Positions 24,201-37,074 of a DNA stretch of 64,000 bases are shown here, one piece after another. Under the pieces are notes generated by a model. It saw nothing but the letters and a program-made list of their open reading frames with translations, was not told where the DNA came from and did not search any database. The DNA comes from Adiantum capillus-veneris. Taxonomy: Eukaryota > Streptophyta > Polypodiopsida > Polypodiales > Pteridaceae. The translations under genes were made by a program, and so were the position numbers. Position 1 is the first letter of the stretch. The number at the start of each line of letters is the position of its first letter. The DNA lies in contig CM043951.1 of the NCBI GenBank assembly GCA_014529385.2, forward strand, positions 108,422,469 to 108,486,468, written 5' to 3'.

Positions 24201-26102
24201 TAATAAGCTAACGACATTTTGAGACCACTTTGGTATCATTTCTATGTTGAACAAGTACGCGTCTGGCATGTCGTCATCTAATCCTATAGGGTCTTCCCCA
24301 CTCGTCAATTGCGAAAGATGATCAGCTCTAAGATGTGTTTTTCCTTTCTTTACTACTACCGTGAAGTCGAATTCCAGTAAGATAATGAACCATCTCACTA
24401 TTCTCCCGGTATTGCATGGTTTATTCACTAGGTAGAGCAAGGCTTGGTGATCCGTAAAAAACACAAACTTGTTGGCTAGAAGATAATGCCGAAATTTCTT
24501 CACAGCATATATCATTCCTAATCCTTCTCGCTCTGTTGTGGTGTAATTCTTCTCTGCATTGTTGAGCTATCGACTGGCGTAACAGATAGGAAAATCCATG
24601 TTTCCTTCTTCTGGCTTTGCCAGAATGCATCCTATTGCATATGCCGAATCATCTATATGCACATGGAATATCTTCTCCCAATCTGGTGATTTCAAGACTG
24701 GAGTAGTAATGAGTGCCTCTTTCAATTTCTTGAATGATTCCTCACACTCCTCTGTCCATTCAAAGTTCACTATTAGCCTGTAAAGTGGTTGGCCTATTAT
24801 AGCGTATATGTAAATGAATCGTCTATAATATCCGCAATGTCCCATAAAGCTCTGTACTTGTTTCGCATTGGTTGGTCTAGGCATATCCACTATAACTTTT
24901 ATCTTCTCTAAATCCGTGGATATTTCGTTTTGTGAGACAATATGTCCCAGAATTCTGCCCTGTCGGACCATAAACACACATTTCTCAGGATTGAGACAAA
25001 TGCGATATGTCTTACATTTCTCAAATACTTTTCTTAGGTGTTCTAGATGCTCATCTCTCAAAAGAGAATGTACACATAAGTCATCCATGTATATTTCTAG
25101 AAACAACCTTAAGTATTCTTTGAAAGCATGCATCATCAACCTCTGGAAGGTTGCGGGAGCATTGGTTAGACCAAAAGGCATAACCCGATAAGCATAAATT
25201 CCCCACTCCGTTGCAAAAGCTGTTTTATGTTGATCTGTCGGTGCTATGGCTAGCTGGTTATATCCTGAAAAACCATCAAGAAAGGAGTATGTTGTTTTCC
25301 CTGATACACGCTCTAGAACATGATCAGTTATCGGCAGGGGATAATTGTCCCTGATTGTTGCAGCATTCACTTTCTTTAAGTTGACACACACTCGGAGTTT
25401 TCCGTTCTTCTTGGGTACCACCACAATTGGAGATACCCAATCGGTGTGTTTAATCTCATATATGAATTCAGCTTCCATTAGCTTATCTATCTCTTCTTTG
25501 ATTCGCTTAGCAAACGTATCATTATATGTGTATGGTCTATGTCTGCTAGGCTTTGCATCTTGTTTTATTGGGATTGCGTGTTGGCATATTGATGGGTCAA
25601 CTCCCTTTAAGTCCTTATAAGACCATGCAAACACATCCCTGTACTCTCGGAGAAGACTCAAAAGTCTCTCTTCCTCGCCTGGGGACAAATCTGTGGCTAT
25701 GTATATCGGTCTAGGTGTCTCACCTGGAGTTGCTAAATCAACTTTTTTTGCATCCTCCGGTCCGTCATAAGATTCGTTCGCTTTTCTCTCTCGAATAGGT
25801 TGGGTTAATACCACCTTCCTATCCTCAATTGTGAATTTTTTGTAGTGAGAGGGAACATCCATGTTTTCCTTGATTTTGGCGTTTTCGTCCTCTCCACTCT
25901 CAATTTCTGTCATCCAAACTTCTTTCAGAGTTTTCTTGAGCTCTCTGTACTTGTTTCTACGTTCTAACTTGGACTCCGTGTGTTCTTTGTTGCGCTTGTT
26001 CTTTTCTGATTTTTCTGTTTCAGTTTTCGTTTCATTCCTTTGAACTTGATTTATTGAGCTTCTTTTGTCTTTTCGTAAGCTCTTTTGCTCATTGCCTCTC
26101 AT
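24024..26102 (-). pseudogene. Element B reverse transcriptase and RNase H
   Basis: The 511-codon stretch at 24567-26102 opens with a Lys/Glu-rich segment. RT blocks follow in order: WVSPIVVVPKKNGKLRVCV, YPLPITDHVLERVSGKT, FSGYNQLAIAP, YRVMPFGLTNAPATFQ and the catalytic YMDDL. The connection domain (GYYRRFI) and the start of RNase H (HVHIDDSAYAIGCILA) come next. The stretch at 24024-24515 continues RNase H (FFTDHQALLYLV, HLRADHLSQL). This is a classic Ty3/gypsy polymerase that copies element RNA to DNA in the particle. No second, archaeal-type RNase H was recognised. Confidence 0.92.
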
Positions 26103-26749
26103 TCTTCAAGAAATCTTGTCCTTAATACAATCTTTCGCCCTTACTAGCATTAGGAATTGATTTTTTCTCTTATTCTAGGCATCGGATTGGTTCTAACCCC
26201 CTTTGTTTTTCTCTTTGCTCTATAGCGTTTCTGGCGTTGTTTAGTTTGGTTCGGAAAATCATAAAATCGGACATCCGTTATAGTTTCTTCGTTTTCGCTT
26301 GAATTGTCCGTTGACTCGTTGTCTGCTTCATTTCCCTACTCTGGATGATCGGGAATGTCGTGAAACACCTCTTCTTCATCTTCCTTTTCCAGTGTATCGT
26401 TCTTTTCAGTTTCTTTTTCGAGTATAGTTCTCAGCATGAAGTACGGAACCACGTCGTACCCGTCCTTGTCGCAAAATTTCGTTGTGGGACCATCCGGAAT
26501 TGCACAAACATCTAGGGTTGCTAGAATGTGTGTCCATTCTAATGGTTCAAGCGTGTCCTCTGAAAAGGGTTCTCCTATATAAGTTTCGTCTTCGATATCC
26601 CTTTCTAAAACATATTCTTCTCACCTCAGACTTCCACATTTCGAGGCTCCACACATCCATAACTCCTTGGGCTTACCTAACCAAGCTGGAAATTCGGATC
26701 CCGCCAAAGTAGCTGAATCAAACTCCTCTACCGGTGTTCGGTTCACATC

Positions 26750-27110
26750 TTAGTAGCTATGGTCTTTCAGGTTCACACATGTAGTGGTTTCCATATTTCT
26801 CAGGTATATATGATCGTAGCCCCAATCCTGGACCATTTTCAACTGTCTCATGAATGGTCTTCCCAATATGATATCATAGTTATTCTCCTTGCCAAAATCG
26901 ACAATAGCAAAAGTATGTTCGTATTCAATGCCGCAAGAAGTCACTACGACTTTCTCTAATAACCCCATAGGTTTCTCCATGTGTCCATCTCCTAATTGGA
27001 GTTTCAACCTAGTCTTCCTTATTGCTGGTTTCCCCCATTTTTTCCAGATTTATTTTGTAGCAATGGCTACCCCAGCTCCGCTGTCTAGTATTTCCATCGT
27101 GTTCACTCCT
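26750..27110 (-). pseudogene. Element B retropepsin 1 (ahead of RT)
   Basis: The active-site block EILDSGAGVA is read at about 27060-27110. The downstream half, with YDIILGRPFMRQLKM, is at 26750-27007. This is the ordinary gypsy protease position, between gag and RT. Having it here means the domain behind integrase is a second protease and not a relocated one. Confidence 0.82.
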
Positions 27111-30100
27111 TGGAATTCAACTGGTAAGGTTGTATTCCCCTCTTCACCTTCGCAATACTCTCCGACCTTGTTTAAGGATACAGGCTTAGCGTTCTTTTGT
27201 GGTTTTCTCAGCTCTTGTATACCCTCTTGCAGTCTCAATGTTGGGTCTTTTATCCCAAATTTCTCCAAGCATTTTCCTACAGTGGTCCACATATGTGGTC
27301 TTAGCCTCAAAAGCTCAACTAGAGTGATAGTGCATGTCACTGGTGTTGACAAGATCTCTATCAATCCTTGCGAGTCCATGACTTTTTCTGATGAGATTCT
27401 TTGTGAGGGAAGTGCTCTAATCTCGGATTTTGCTTCATACTCTCCTAAGTATGAAGGTAAGGTATTCAGTGAGTGAGGTTTGCTCTCCATTGCTCTAACA
27501 GAGCCCCCATCCCCCCAGTAAGATTGCAGATCCAAGTCCACTTGAGATCCTGCCTCAAATTCCACTATGGGAGGATTCCTGATGTCCTTTTCCCAATTTG
27601 TCTGATTAGCTTCGCAACTTAGCTCGTTTGCAAAGTTTGCCTCTCTCACTTGTTTCCAAAATTCATTGTAATCCTCATCTTTTCTGTAAGACCTCTGTAT
27701 GACTGGATGAAAACTCTCTATCTCCTGATCGGTTGTGTTCAATACTATGCGGTCATCCTTGTGTGTATTTTCAGGCTTTTGTGCACTGGGAGTCTTTTCA
27801 GCTACCCGTGAAATGATAGTCTCTTGCTGAATTGGGTTTTCGTTCCACAATTCATTGTTTCTCTTGGTGGTTCTAATAAGTCTTGTGCAGTCTCGATCAT
27901 TCTCTGGCACATTTCAAGTCTCTGCTTTTCCAATTCCGCGTTTGGGTATGTCATCCACCTCTGTTCTTGTGTTTGGTTGTTCTTTAACCTAGCTTCGTAA
28001 TCTCTCATCAGTGCGTCCAATGGTTCGTGTACTTTGTCGACTAGCACTGATCCCCCTGAGCTTAAGCTCGTTGTTTCTTTGATACTCTTTTGTTTCGTTC
28101 TTTCCGGGCTCATCTCTCGTTTCCCGTTTTGACTCTCAAGTTTTTCTAATCTATCTTTAGTTTGCTTTAGTTCCTCAGCTAGAATAGCGTCTTCACGTTC
28201 TTTTCTCAACTTCATGCGTGCTTTTCTAGCTTTCCATGTGTTTCTCTGACTCCGCGGTCCTTGACCAACCACTTCAATCGCTAACTTTCCATTCTCAGGT
28301 TCTCTAGTGGTTTTCTTAGCTTGAGCTCTAGTAACAACTTGCGTTGGTATCAGAGTTTCATTTTCAGACCCACTGCTGGTAGGAATAGTTTCTAGAATAT
28401 TCAATTTCGTCTTTTGCACTTTGTTTGGATTCTTTGAACAATCCTCAATGAAGTGAGTAACCCCACACTCAGTGCAATAAGCGTTAATTCTAATGATTTC
28501 CGTATGTGGACAAACATTCATCAGATGGTCACCTCCACACTTGTAACAGGGTCCTAGTGCTGGTCTTGGTCCCACTTGATTCGTCCTTTGTGGATAGGAT
28601 GGTCTTTGTCTTGTTAAACCTCCATGAGCTATGAACATCAATGTTCTTGCGTCCAAATTGTATCTCTCTTCATCAGAAGCACTTGTAACTGTTGGTATTC
28701 CAACATTCCCAATCATGCCCCATGGTTCTGGTTGTTTGGGTTCTTCTGGTGGATAATACACAGTTGGAGACATGTGTGCACCAGATTCTTCATAATAGGC
28801 TTGAATAGGCACAAGGCTTGTTCTTCCTGATTCTCTAAGGTTGGTGCATATCTAATTCCCACTGGTCTTGCTCCTGGTAAAGGTGGTTGTTGTCCCAATA
28901 CCGGTTGTGGTCTTTCTATCCCCATAGGTCCTGGTACATTTCCCGTTGGGTATCGAGGTACTGGATGTACCTGAGGTGGTGCTAATTGAGCAGGAGGTGC
29001 ATACTGACGCTCCCTTACATACCCTTTGTTGTAATAGCACTCCTCTGTTGGATGGTTTGTCCATTTTTGTTCAATCGCACACCATTTCAGTGGTTTTGGC
29101 AATGGTTTTTGGTATGGTCCCATCCTTTTTAGAGCCTCTTCTATCATTTGCTCTACATTTGGCATGGTTGTTGTTTGAACATTCTTTTTAGTGGTAGTCT
29201 CGCTCGCTACGGAGGAAGAGCTACTGGATGCAAAATCTGTATCCGCTGACACCTCTCCATAAACCGTACAGTTATCCACTAAGTACAATGCTTCTCTCGT
29301 TACTTGCTCGAAACTTGTACAAGCTTTCAAGTGCAAGTCCTTCTTGAGAGTGTCGTTTCTCAATCCTTCAATAAAGAGAACAGATAGTCTGTCATCTTGT
29401 GGTCGTTCACGTACTGGACATCTCTCAATGTATTGTTTGAAGCTAAGTGAAGCTTCCTTCACTTTTTCGTGTTCTCTCTCTTTAAAAGCATATATTTGTG
29501 AGACCGTATTGTGCTTAATCCCTCGTTTTGAGAATTCCTCAGCAAACTCTCTTAGCAAATGGTCAATGTCATGGAATCCCCCTCTGTTCAGTGGTTGAAA
29601 CCATGTCAATGCCGTACCTTCTAGAGTAAGACCAAATCCCTCGTATTGTGTATGCAAATCTGTTATCTGCTCAGCTCTTAAGACTTGCTTAAAGAGTGAC
29701 ACATGTGCATACGGATCTCCTGAACCATCATACTTATTTGGCATACACTTGGCTACTTGAGATGGTCTCATACGTCTATGGTCTGCTACCAATCTCATTG
29801 CTCCTGTGTCCCGGCTAAAGCTTTCTCTAGCATCATGGACTTCATGGGTTACCCTTGTCAATTCCCCTGCCCTGAATCTACTACTAGGAGGTAAATGTGA
29901 TGGTTCCGCTTTGAACCTTGGATCTGGAGTGGTATACGTGGGGATTGGAACTGCACTACCTCGATTTGTATCCATTGACTCTCTGGAATGTAATGATCCC
30001 ATTGGTCCGGGCTTCGAGTACTGAGGTGGACTGAAAGAGTCAGCAGCCTGAGTTCTTTGTCCTCCTGTCGTCATACGGTTTTGCACTCCATTTGTTGGTG

Positions 30101-30939
30101 CTGGTCTTTGTGAGCTAGAAGTAACATAATACTGATGTAGTGGTCCCCCAAAGTATGTATATCCTTCTAATTCTTTCTTGCCCATTGTTGAGTATTGCCT
30201 CCCATACTTGTCGTAAGCGGCAATTTTCACTTTCGATCCCTCTGTGTAGGTAAAGACATAAAGTCTTTTTTGGTCTGTCAACTCTCCGGTGTAGGGTTCT
30301 TCACATCTATAATAGAGATCTTGCTCCCCATTATTATATTTGTATAGCCCCACATAGATGTTATCAGTGTTGATCCTTGTAGTTTCATTAATTCTCTCTT
30401 CTTAACCTCGCATCAGGGAAGTTCATTATTGGTGCTTTCTCCTCGAGTTCTTCATCTACTTTGGCTTTGGTGCCCATCAATCCCCACTTGTCCACAATGT
30501 TAGGGTTTAGGACTACCAAGTACATGGTACCCTCGTCATCTAGATATCTATCTCCGCTATAGCTCACAGGCACTAAGTCCTTGAACTCACTAGGTCTATC
30601 TTCTATCTTTACACAATAGCGGTCCATTCCATCTTTGTAGATCTTGGCACCTTGCTCATTGTCGTACTGGTATTTTATGAACAATAGCTTCATTGTGGTG
30701 GAAGGGTTTGATGATCCTGCTACCATATTTTCTCTATTGTTTAGGTTCAAGTGTTCCAAGTGTTCGGTGAAAATCTCGTAAGATCTCTCCGAAGAAGTAT
30801 CAGAAACACTTCCTTCAAAGATCGGCTCTAATGGTTGCACCCAACTTTGGTTCACACTTCCCTCGGTTAATATGACACTTGCTTGTTCCCCTTGTTTTGG
30901 TTGGTTATTCTGGAGATTCCTGGCCGATCTCAAATTCAT
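27111..30939 (-). pseudogene. Element B gag region with two zinc knuckles
   Basis: The N-terminal stretch starts at ATG 30939 (MNLRSARN) and is acidic. The 546-codon stretch at 28713-30353 contains the retrotransposon gag domain (GDPYAHVSLFKQVLRAEQI, TALTWFQPLNRGGF, ERPQDDRLSVLFIEGLR). The stretch at 27802-28812 has two CX2CX3HX4C knuckles, CYKCGGDHLMNVC and CTECGVTHFIEDC, then a basic helical segment. A conserved LLRLRPHMWTTVGKCLEKF block near 27280 is shared with element D. Gag packages element RNA into particles. The region is fossil, with long frames and a few breaks. Confidence 0.9.
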
Positions 30940-32334
30940 CAATTCCCCTAAAGGACTTTAACTTTTCCGTCTCGGCAATTTGTTTTCCCAAGTTTTTGTG
31001 GTCATAATTGATCCAAACTGATTGATACTTGGTCAATTGTTTAATCTTGTCAGTTGGAAAACTTCTGTTTCAACAACTGAGAATTTTGTTGCAGTTATGC
31101 TGAAAAAGACATTATACGCGTATGATGTCTTTTTTTCACAGATTTGGTTATGCTCACTCTCAGTAGCCCCCTTATGCTCTGTCTACTCACAAAATTCAGT
31201 TTGAACTCTGTTTGAGCAAGTTATGGCTAATTTAGGCTTTTCTTGGCAATTTTCCGCTTTTGACTTGTTTTGGGTCAATTGTGATCCAAATGGGATGAAA
31301 CTTGAAATATAACCTCTAGACAGCTATTACAATGGATCTGTGTTGGCAAAGTATCAAAATATGTCCAAAATTAGGTCAAAGACATCATACGCGTATGATG
31401 TCTTTTTCATCAATTTGGGTCAAGACTTGATATTTATGCTTTCTACAGTGTTTGCAACAATCTTGTCAGGTCAGATATCAAAAATAAGCAGTGGATGTGC
31501 TAAAAGACATTATACGCGTATGATGTCTTTTGTCCCAGATTTTGACTATTCTTGGTTTTAAGCCTTCTCCAATGTTTATAATTGAGTTTCAAGTGTTTTT
31601 GTCAGGTTTGAATGTAAAAACAAGATCTGAATCCAAAATTTCCTGTTCTTTGCGTTTCTTGGGCTCCGACTTGTCTTTTTGGGTTTCTTTGAGTGTTAAT
31701 GCTCTTGTTTTAAGTTGAAATTAGGGTATAACCCCCCTTTTGAACACTCTGGTAAAGTCAAAATTTCTGTTTTGGTCTCTGTTTGGTCATTTAGACATCA
31801 TACGCGTATGATGTCTAAAGTTATAGATTTCCAATTTTTTGGCACAGAATCCTTCCTAAAGCTTTCTCAAGTGCTCAGCAACTCTCAGATACACAGAAAA
31901 TTTCTCTGACTTTTGTTTATTGCAAGTTTCACTACTAACTCGACAGTTTAGTGATCTAACATGCAATCAACCATATCAAGCAAATACTCCAATGATTACT
32001 AGCTCTAGATCAGGATCAAATGAAGTCCTACCGAAGCTATTCCTAATCATAAAATGGGTTTGGTAATTGTGATTTTAAAGAGATCCACTGCCACTCACAG
32101 ACTAGCGAATTCTTCTTCTATCAAGAACTACTCAACACCAACAAAACAACAAACAAATCTAAGCTAAACTCAAAATACTGTCAACACAGAAGACCCAAGA
32201 ATACCCCACTTCCTAGTATCTCTCGAGATCTTCGGAGTCCACCACTCCTAGATCTTTTCTAACTAAAGTATACAAAGTAGTTTATACGACTCACCTCGTA
32301 GGATTAGTCTAAGGTCACCTACTTAGGGCTCTCG
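30940..32334 (-). other. Element B leader between 5' LTR and gag
   Basis: This 1.4-kb non-coding leader carries palindrome array 1 at 31107-31816. Between sites are diverged ~280-bp repeat remnants; for example TGATCCAAATGGGATGAAAC near 31270 matches a segment near 19170. The part from 31850 to 32330 shows nothing recognisable. Confidence 0.8.
31107..31816 (-). repeat. Element B palindrome array 1: four sites ahead of gag
   Basis: Sites lie at 31107-31130, 31380-31403, 31505-31528 and 31793-31816. They share the core ACATCATACGCGTATGATGT with array 2; two have C-to-T in one half (ATTATACG). Starts are 273, 125 and 288 bp apart, echoing the long-short-long spacing of array 2. The proximal site ends 167 bp from the gag ATG at 30939, almost the same as for ORF3. 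The site at 31793 lacks the flanking T-run (plus strand) found at the other eight. Confidence 0.95.
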
Positions 32335-32352
32335 TCCCCGGCAGCGGCGCCA
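32335..32352 (-). other. Element B primer-binding site, tRNA-Asp type
   Basis: On the element strand the sequence beside the 5' LTR reads TGGCGCCGCTGCCGGGGA, separated from the LTR by two bases. Plant tRNA-Asp ends TCCCCGGCAACGGCGCCA, so the match is 17 of 18. This primer type is known from Athila-group gypsy elements. Confidence 0.9.
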
Positions 32353-32354
32353 AA

Positions 32355-33386
<1,032 letters not shown>

Positions 33387-34768
33387 GCTGTCTTTTAGCA
33401 CTAGCTATGGTCGCTAAAAAAGCTTTAAGGACCCACTTGTATGTTTTCTTTGCTATATTAGGATGGGTCTTGTGTGTCTCAAGCTTTATTTCAACTACAA
33501 CAGTTGAAGCTCTAGAGTGTTGGGCTATGGGGACATATGGTTCAACCTCTTGGACATGCAATGTTTTGGGTTTTATTTCCTTAAGAGGCAATATCTCAGG
33601 GACTATGGCTTGAGTAGTAGGGATAAGAGTTGGTTTCTGCGGTGTGACACCCCCTGTCTCCCAATCAATAGTGCATTTGGTGGCTATCATCCATGTGCAT
33701 CCTAGGTTCATATTACCCTCCATAGTTCCAGCAGGCATGACCAAAAAGTCTTGAGCTACAACCCCATTGTAATAACTAACAAAAGTGTGCCAGATTCCAT
33801 AAACCACAATTTTTTTCGTGTTGACACCCTTGACTTGGATAATACTCTCAGATAGAGGTGGATTTCCCAGCTGACACCAAACTCCATATGACAACAGATT
33901 ATACTTAGCACCCATATCCAATAAGGCATTATATAGCACTTTTCCATAGGTACTATTTAGCTCAATATGGTATTGTAGAGGTGTGTCAAAGTCCGACCAA
34001 TCATCCTCTGTTTCAACGTGGAATGAATGTGTAACTCCAAGGTTAGCCTCTCGTTGGCGTCTTATGCGTTGTTGTCACTCTTTAGCCAAATGTTGAGCTT
34101 GTATCTTCTTCAATTTTGTTTGTGTCTTGCCTACCTTTTTTTTTATGGGTAGCGCATATCTCCTCTTGGCTTAAAGGATCATAATATCTTTTAAATTTTC
34201 TCCCATTGAGGAATCCAATGGTTTCAACTCCATCAAGAGTCTCCACACGAATGGTCTCTTATGGGGTGATTTCACATACTCTGTATGGTCCTTTTCCCGC
34301 ATATTTCAATTTTTTCTTTTCATTGCGCACTCCAAACATAAGGACTTTATCGCCAACATTGATATCCTTGTTCTTTAGATGATAGTCAAACCATTTCTTC
34401 CTCCTATATTTCTCCACAAGTGCGTTTGCATAGCCAATTTCCTCTCTTCATCTAGCCTTTCAAGGACATATAATCGCTCAACTAAGGGGTTACCATTCCA
34501 AACTTCTTGAGAAACTACTCGAAGACTAGGAATGACAAACTCCCATGGCATAACCGCTTCTTGGCCATACACCATCTTAAACAGTGTGCAACTAATGGTA
34601 ACTTTGTACGCAGTACGATAAGCCCATAAAGCTGAAGTCGGATTTAAATCCCAATTCGTGCGATGAGCCTCAATTGTCTTTGTCAAAATGGAAATGAGAG
34701 TTTTGGTGGTACTCTCAGCTTGGCCATTTTCCTGTGGATAATAAGGTGTGGAATTATGGTGAATGAAT
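33387..34768 (-). mobile_element. Element C, right part: integrase followed by a retropepsin-like domain
   Basis: On the minus strand, integrase sequence enters at about 34768 (YYPQENGQAE, then SALWAYRTAYKV). It continues with its C-terminal block (DGVETIGFLNGRKFKRYY near 34170-34230) and is followed at 33400-33939 by a retropepsin-like stretch (ALLDMGAKYNLLSYGVWCQL). The order integrase then protease is the same as in element B, so it is a lineage trait and not an accident of one copy. Element B is inserted at 33386. Everything upstream of the mid-integrase is absent, being replaced at about 34768 by inverted fragment G. C is broken, with several breaks. Confidence 0.75.
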
Positions 34769-35107
34769 AGAGAGAAAGCTAGTGATTATTATCTTCATCA
34801 AGCAGAGACAAGGATGGAGAAAATGAATAAGACGCTGCCAGAGAAAGAGATCAAAGAGGGAGATTTGGTGATGAAGTATGATTCTCGCTTGGATTTTACT
34901 TTTCAAAAGAAGTTGAGGGACAAATGGCTAGGTCCATACAGAGTGAAGCATGTATTTTCTAATGGCACATATGAATTGGAAAAATTGTCTGGTGAATGTT
35001 TGCGCTACAGAATAAATGGTTATAGATTGAAGAAATATTTCGCAAGGGATGTGGTTCCAGATGCAAATAGTCTCTTGGTTGAGCATAAAACTCTACTTAG
35101 AGAGTAG
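34763..35107 (+). pseudogene. Fragment G: gypsy integrase C-terminus in the opposite orientation
   Basis: This 114-codon plus-strand stretch contains KEIKEGDLVMKYDSRLDF, then DKWLGPYRVKHVFSNGTYEL and INGYRLKKYF. It is a typical gypsy integrase C-terminal domain of a family different from element C. It begins abruptly where C's integrase ends, giving a head-to-head junction. No retropepsin follows it. It is a fossil fragment. Confidence 0.75.
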
Positions 35108-36326
35108 GCAATGATGATAGACCGCTTTTGGCGTGCACAAAATAGAGCTTATATGCATGGTCATATGTACAAAAAGATGTAAATACATGCATTTGGGAGC
35201 TTTGCATAGTGGTTTCAAGTTCTAAAAAAGATGCAACGTGTACACATTGTGAATAGTTAGGTTCGCGTGCTAGCAGTCGGACACATGTACATGCCCAGAT
35301 AGGGTATCGGGGCCTTGGATATGGTTCTAGGTGTCTCTAGAGAATGTTTTTGATCTTTCTAGAATGTAAATAATGCAAGAAATAAGTGTGGGCACTCTCA
35401 TCCCGCTCGAGAAGTTTGGGACATGCATTAACTGTCTATTTACGGTGCCTGATCTGCGATGATGCGTGCACCACCCTAAGTGGTCAAAAATAGAATTTGG
35501 GGATGTGGCAAAGTGCTTTGGGTATTGAGGATCAATCATACAAAATTTGGTGAATTTTGGAGTCCATTTGGGGTTTTTTCCGTGCCCGCCAGGGGTCAAA
35601 ACTAGCCAAATCTGGGTCAAAAAAAATAAAAAATGACCAAAAATGGTGTAAAAGGGCTTCAATTTGCCACATCACTCACGGTGCCGTGAGTGTTCCAGCT
35701 GAGGGATTATTTTTGAAGCCAATTCTTGGCACTTTCACCTCTCTATGTGGGGAAGGAAGCAGGGTTCCTATAGGTGGTCTACCACAGTCCCGTCGCGTTC
35801 GCGTCCTGTTTTCGAGTGTGTGGAGGAGTGAATGAGAGAATTCTCTCTTCAATTTTGCACTTGGGAGATTCTATGGAAGTTCTGAGATGTCCATGGATGT
35901 GCGTGTGAGAAATTGAGGGAAGAAGTTGTGGCTTTCTACAAGTCTATGTGACCCTGTATAAGTGCCATTAGGGTTGGCGCTACTCCAAAGAGTCCAACAG
36001 AGTGGATTTTGGTGAAGGCTTTGCAATGGTTTGTGAGAGGCCTTTTGTGGCTGGATTTTTTGAGTTTTTGATGGTTTTTCTTGTATATTTTGGACACTAT
36101 CAAGTGTGATTTCAAGTGTTGATTGACTCGACTCACCTTGTAGTGTCTGCGGGAAGGCAAGGGCTTGTAGGTCGAGGTGTTTGGAGTTTGAATTGAGCTT
36201 GTGGGTAGTGTTTTTATTGAGATCTTGAGTGGTGGTGTGTGTGGGTTGAAATTTAAGAAAATTCCTTGTGTGGTGTTGAGTTGTATGGGTGTGTGAGTGT
36301 GCGCACACCGTCTTTTTCTCCATCAA
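35108..36326. other. Unassigned 1.2-kb stretch between fragment G and element D
   Basis: No supported gene. It has GT-rich and CA-rich simple sequence near its right end (36220-36310). The right end, ATCAAC at 36322-36327, is the target sequence of element D. It may be the downstream part of the element that G belonged to. Confidence 0.4.
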
Positions 36327-37055
36327 CGTTAGTGAGCCTAATCTTCATATAACACCATACTAGTGAATCTGGGAATTTTCCACTTCCCACTTTAAAAATG
36401 AGCTCAATATTTGACCACATGGAAAAATCTTAACCAAAGTTTTGAGAGTATGACTCGAAAGATCTTTTTAGGTACTACCTTGTTGAAGGATTTGGCCTCA
36501 AACAATAGTTTGAGATTTTTCCATATGGTCAAATCTTCAAGACATTAATGACTCCAAAATTGGTTGTAAAGTCTCAAAGTCTATAATATGGTGTCATATT
36601 TGAGCGATTAAATCACCATTTTTTGATGCATTGACCATAGAAAAGTGTTCCTAGAACATAGGGAAACCTTTTTGGATAGTTATGTTACAGTTTTCAGGAC
36701 CTTTTTCATGATGGATCATGATTTTGGTACCTTGTTGGATTGCGACCAGACTTGGTAGGATAGTGCCCCTAGGTGTCTTAGACCTCCCTCCTAAAGTTTT
36801 GTTGCATTTCGACTTCGTTTGAGTGCCAAAATGGCGTGATGACCTAGAGAGGTGAGAAAGGACATAGGCAGATTTTTCGATCATTGAGTGGTGGTTTTCT
36901 TGTTGAGTTAGTGTGTTTGCTTGTTAGATTCACTGCTTGAGATTGACAACCTCCAAGAGTCTTCGTGCCCCATTCGAGTCATTTCCCTGAGTATTGGCAT
37001 TATGTTAGTGCCATATAGTTATGCTACAGACGTCCGTCACAGCGACCCGCTAACA
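36327..37055 (+). repeat. Element D 5' LTR
   Basis: It aligns with 59035-59517 at both ends and ends GACCCGCTAACA. It is 729 bp long against 483 bp for the other copy; the extra length is the MITE-like insertion at 36349-36597. Confidence 0.85.
36349..36597. mobile_element. MITE-like foldback element, about 249 bp
   Basis: This segment is present in the left LTR of D but absent from the right LTR at 59050, so it is a clean insertion. It starts ATAACACCATACTA and ends with the near complement of it (TAATATGGTGTCAT). A further inverted pair, TTTGACCACATGGAAAAATC near 36411 and its near complement near 36513, makes it a foldback. There is no coding capacity. The target duplication is too short or degenerate to classify it. 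Confidence 0.7.
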
Positions 37056-37056
37056 T

Positions 37057-37074
37057 TGGCACTATAGCCGAGGA
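37057..37074 (+). other. Element D primer-binding site remnant, tRNA-Asp type
   Basis: One base after the LTR the sequence is TGGCACTATAGCCGAGGA. It matches the tRNA-Asp primer site at 13 of 18 positions, and four of the five differences are G-to-A or C-to-T changes. This is consistent with age and methylation decay. Confidence 0.65.

Noticed and set aside
35871-36326. 151-codon minus-strand frame rich in Thr/His/Gln
   Set aside because: Low-complexity composition from GT/CA-rich DNA, with no recognisable domain, and its end overlaps the element D target site.
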